A program made the translations under genes and the position numbers. DNA of 64,000 nucleotides from Vannielia litorea (lineage in GTDB: Bacteria > Pseudomonadota > Alphaproteobacteria > Rhodobacterales > Rhodobacteraceae), in contig NZ_FSRL01000001.1 in assembly GCF_900142295.1 (NCBI RefSeq), positions 2,108,001 through 2,172,000 of the forward strand. The letters run 5' to 3'. This document shows, in pieces, positions 63,945-64,000 of this stretch. How positions within the stretch are numbered: the stretch's first letter is position 1; every line of letters starts with the position of its first letter. The notes beneath the pieces were generated by a model. That model saw nothing but the letters and a program-made list of their open reading frames with translations. It was not told where the DNA came from and ran no database searches.

Positions 63945-64000
63945 ATGAGTTCCTTCACAGACATCGGTGAATGATCGCAGCGCCTCCGGCGCCTGCGTCA

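Noticed and set aside
63870..64000. tRNA-Gly as integration site of a mobile element
   Set aside because: No integrase, no direct repeat of the tRNA 3' end and no compositional shift within the visible sequence.

Overview
The window is GC-rich DNA that reads as the chromosome of a marine Rhodobacterales (Rhodobacteraceae / Roseobacter-type) alphaproteobacterium. The evidence is gene content and two RNA signatures known from Rhodobacter sphaeroides: an UpsM-like leader sRNA in front of the dcw (division and cell wall) cluster, and a DUF1127 gene followed by CcsR/'cuckoo'-type sRNAs. The identification is inference from families; no database search was possible.

Layout. (1) 61-7754, minus: a very large autotransporter with a repetitive passenger and a C-terminal beta-barrel. 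(2) 8185-24975, plus: a type VI secretion block in the order vgrG, orphan, FHA protein tagH, OmpA-like protein, tssA, tssB, tssC, hcp, tssE, tssF, tssG, clpV, orphan. The membrane-complex and baseplate genes tssJ, tssK, tssL and tssM and any PAAR gene are absent, so the machine cannot be complete from this locus alone. (3) 25169-26614: a small membrane ORF and a minus-strand glycerate kinase. (4) 26772-32984, plus: a tight four-gene run of a winged-helix/TPR regulator, a PAP2/vanadium-haloperoxidase-fold protein with sixteen Ser-Gly-Val repeats, a subtilisin-like protease and an unrecognised protein. (5) 32992-41525, minus: a type I secretion operon (Ig-repeat adhesin, TolC-like lipoprotein, ABC transporter, HlyD adaptor). 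(6) 41861-51858, minus: the dcw cluster mraZ-rsmH-ftsL-ftsI-murE-murF-mraY-SDR-murD. It stops after murD, where the adhesin locus begins. (7) 51859-53810: the mraZ leader with sRNA and regulatory sites, then mrp. (8) 54047-55330, plus: a DUF1127 gene followed by twelve tandem two-hairpin RNAs, each loop carrying CCTCCTCCC (an anti-Shine-Dalgarno-like sequence), ending in a terminator. (9) 55486-63944: an NAD-dependent epimerase, uvrD (minus), pyruvate carboxylase, an NlpC/P60-like protein, a MAPEG protein and tRNA-Gly(GCC).

How the parts fit. The left half is dominated by surface and secretion functions (autotransporter, T6SS, T1SS adhesin). The right half is mainly core functions (peptidoglycan synthesis, Fe-S carrier, DNA repair, anaplerosis, tRNA). 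The most unusual element is the twelve-unit array of anti-SD RNAs behind the DUF1127 gene; R. sphaeroides is known to have four. The RpoH-like promoter in front of DUF1127 shares its -10 box with the one in front of vgrG, which suggests, but does not prove, common stress control. The best candidate for an undescribed protein system is the regulator / PAP2 / S8 protease / orphan run at 26772-32984.
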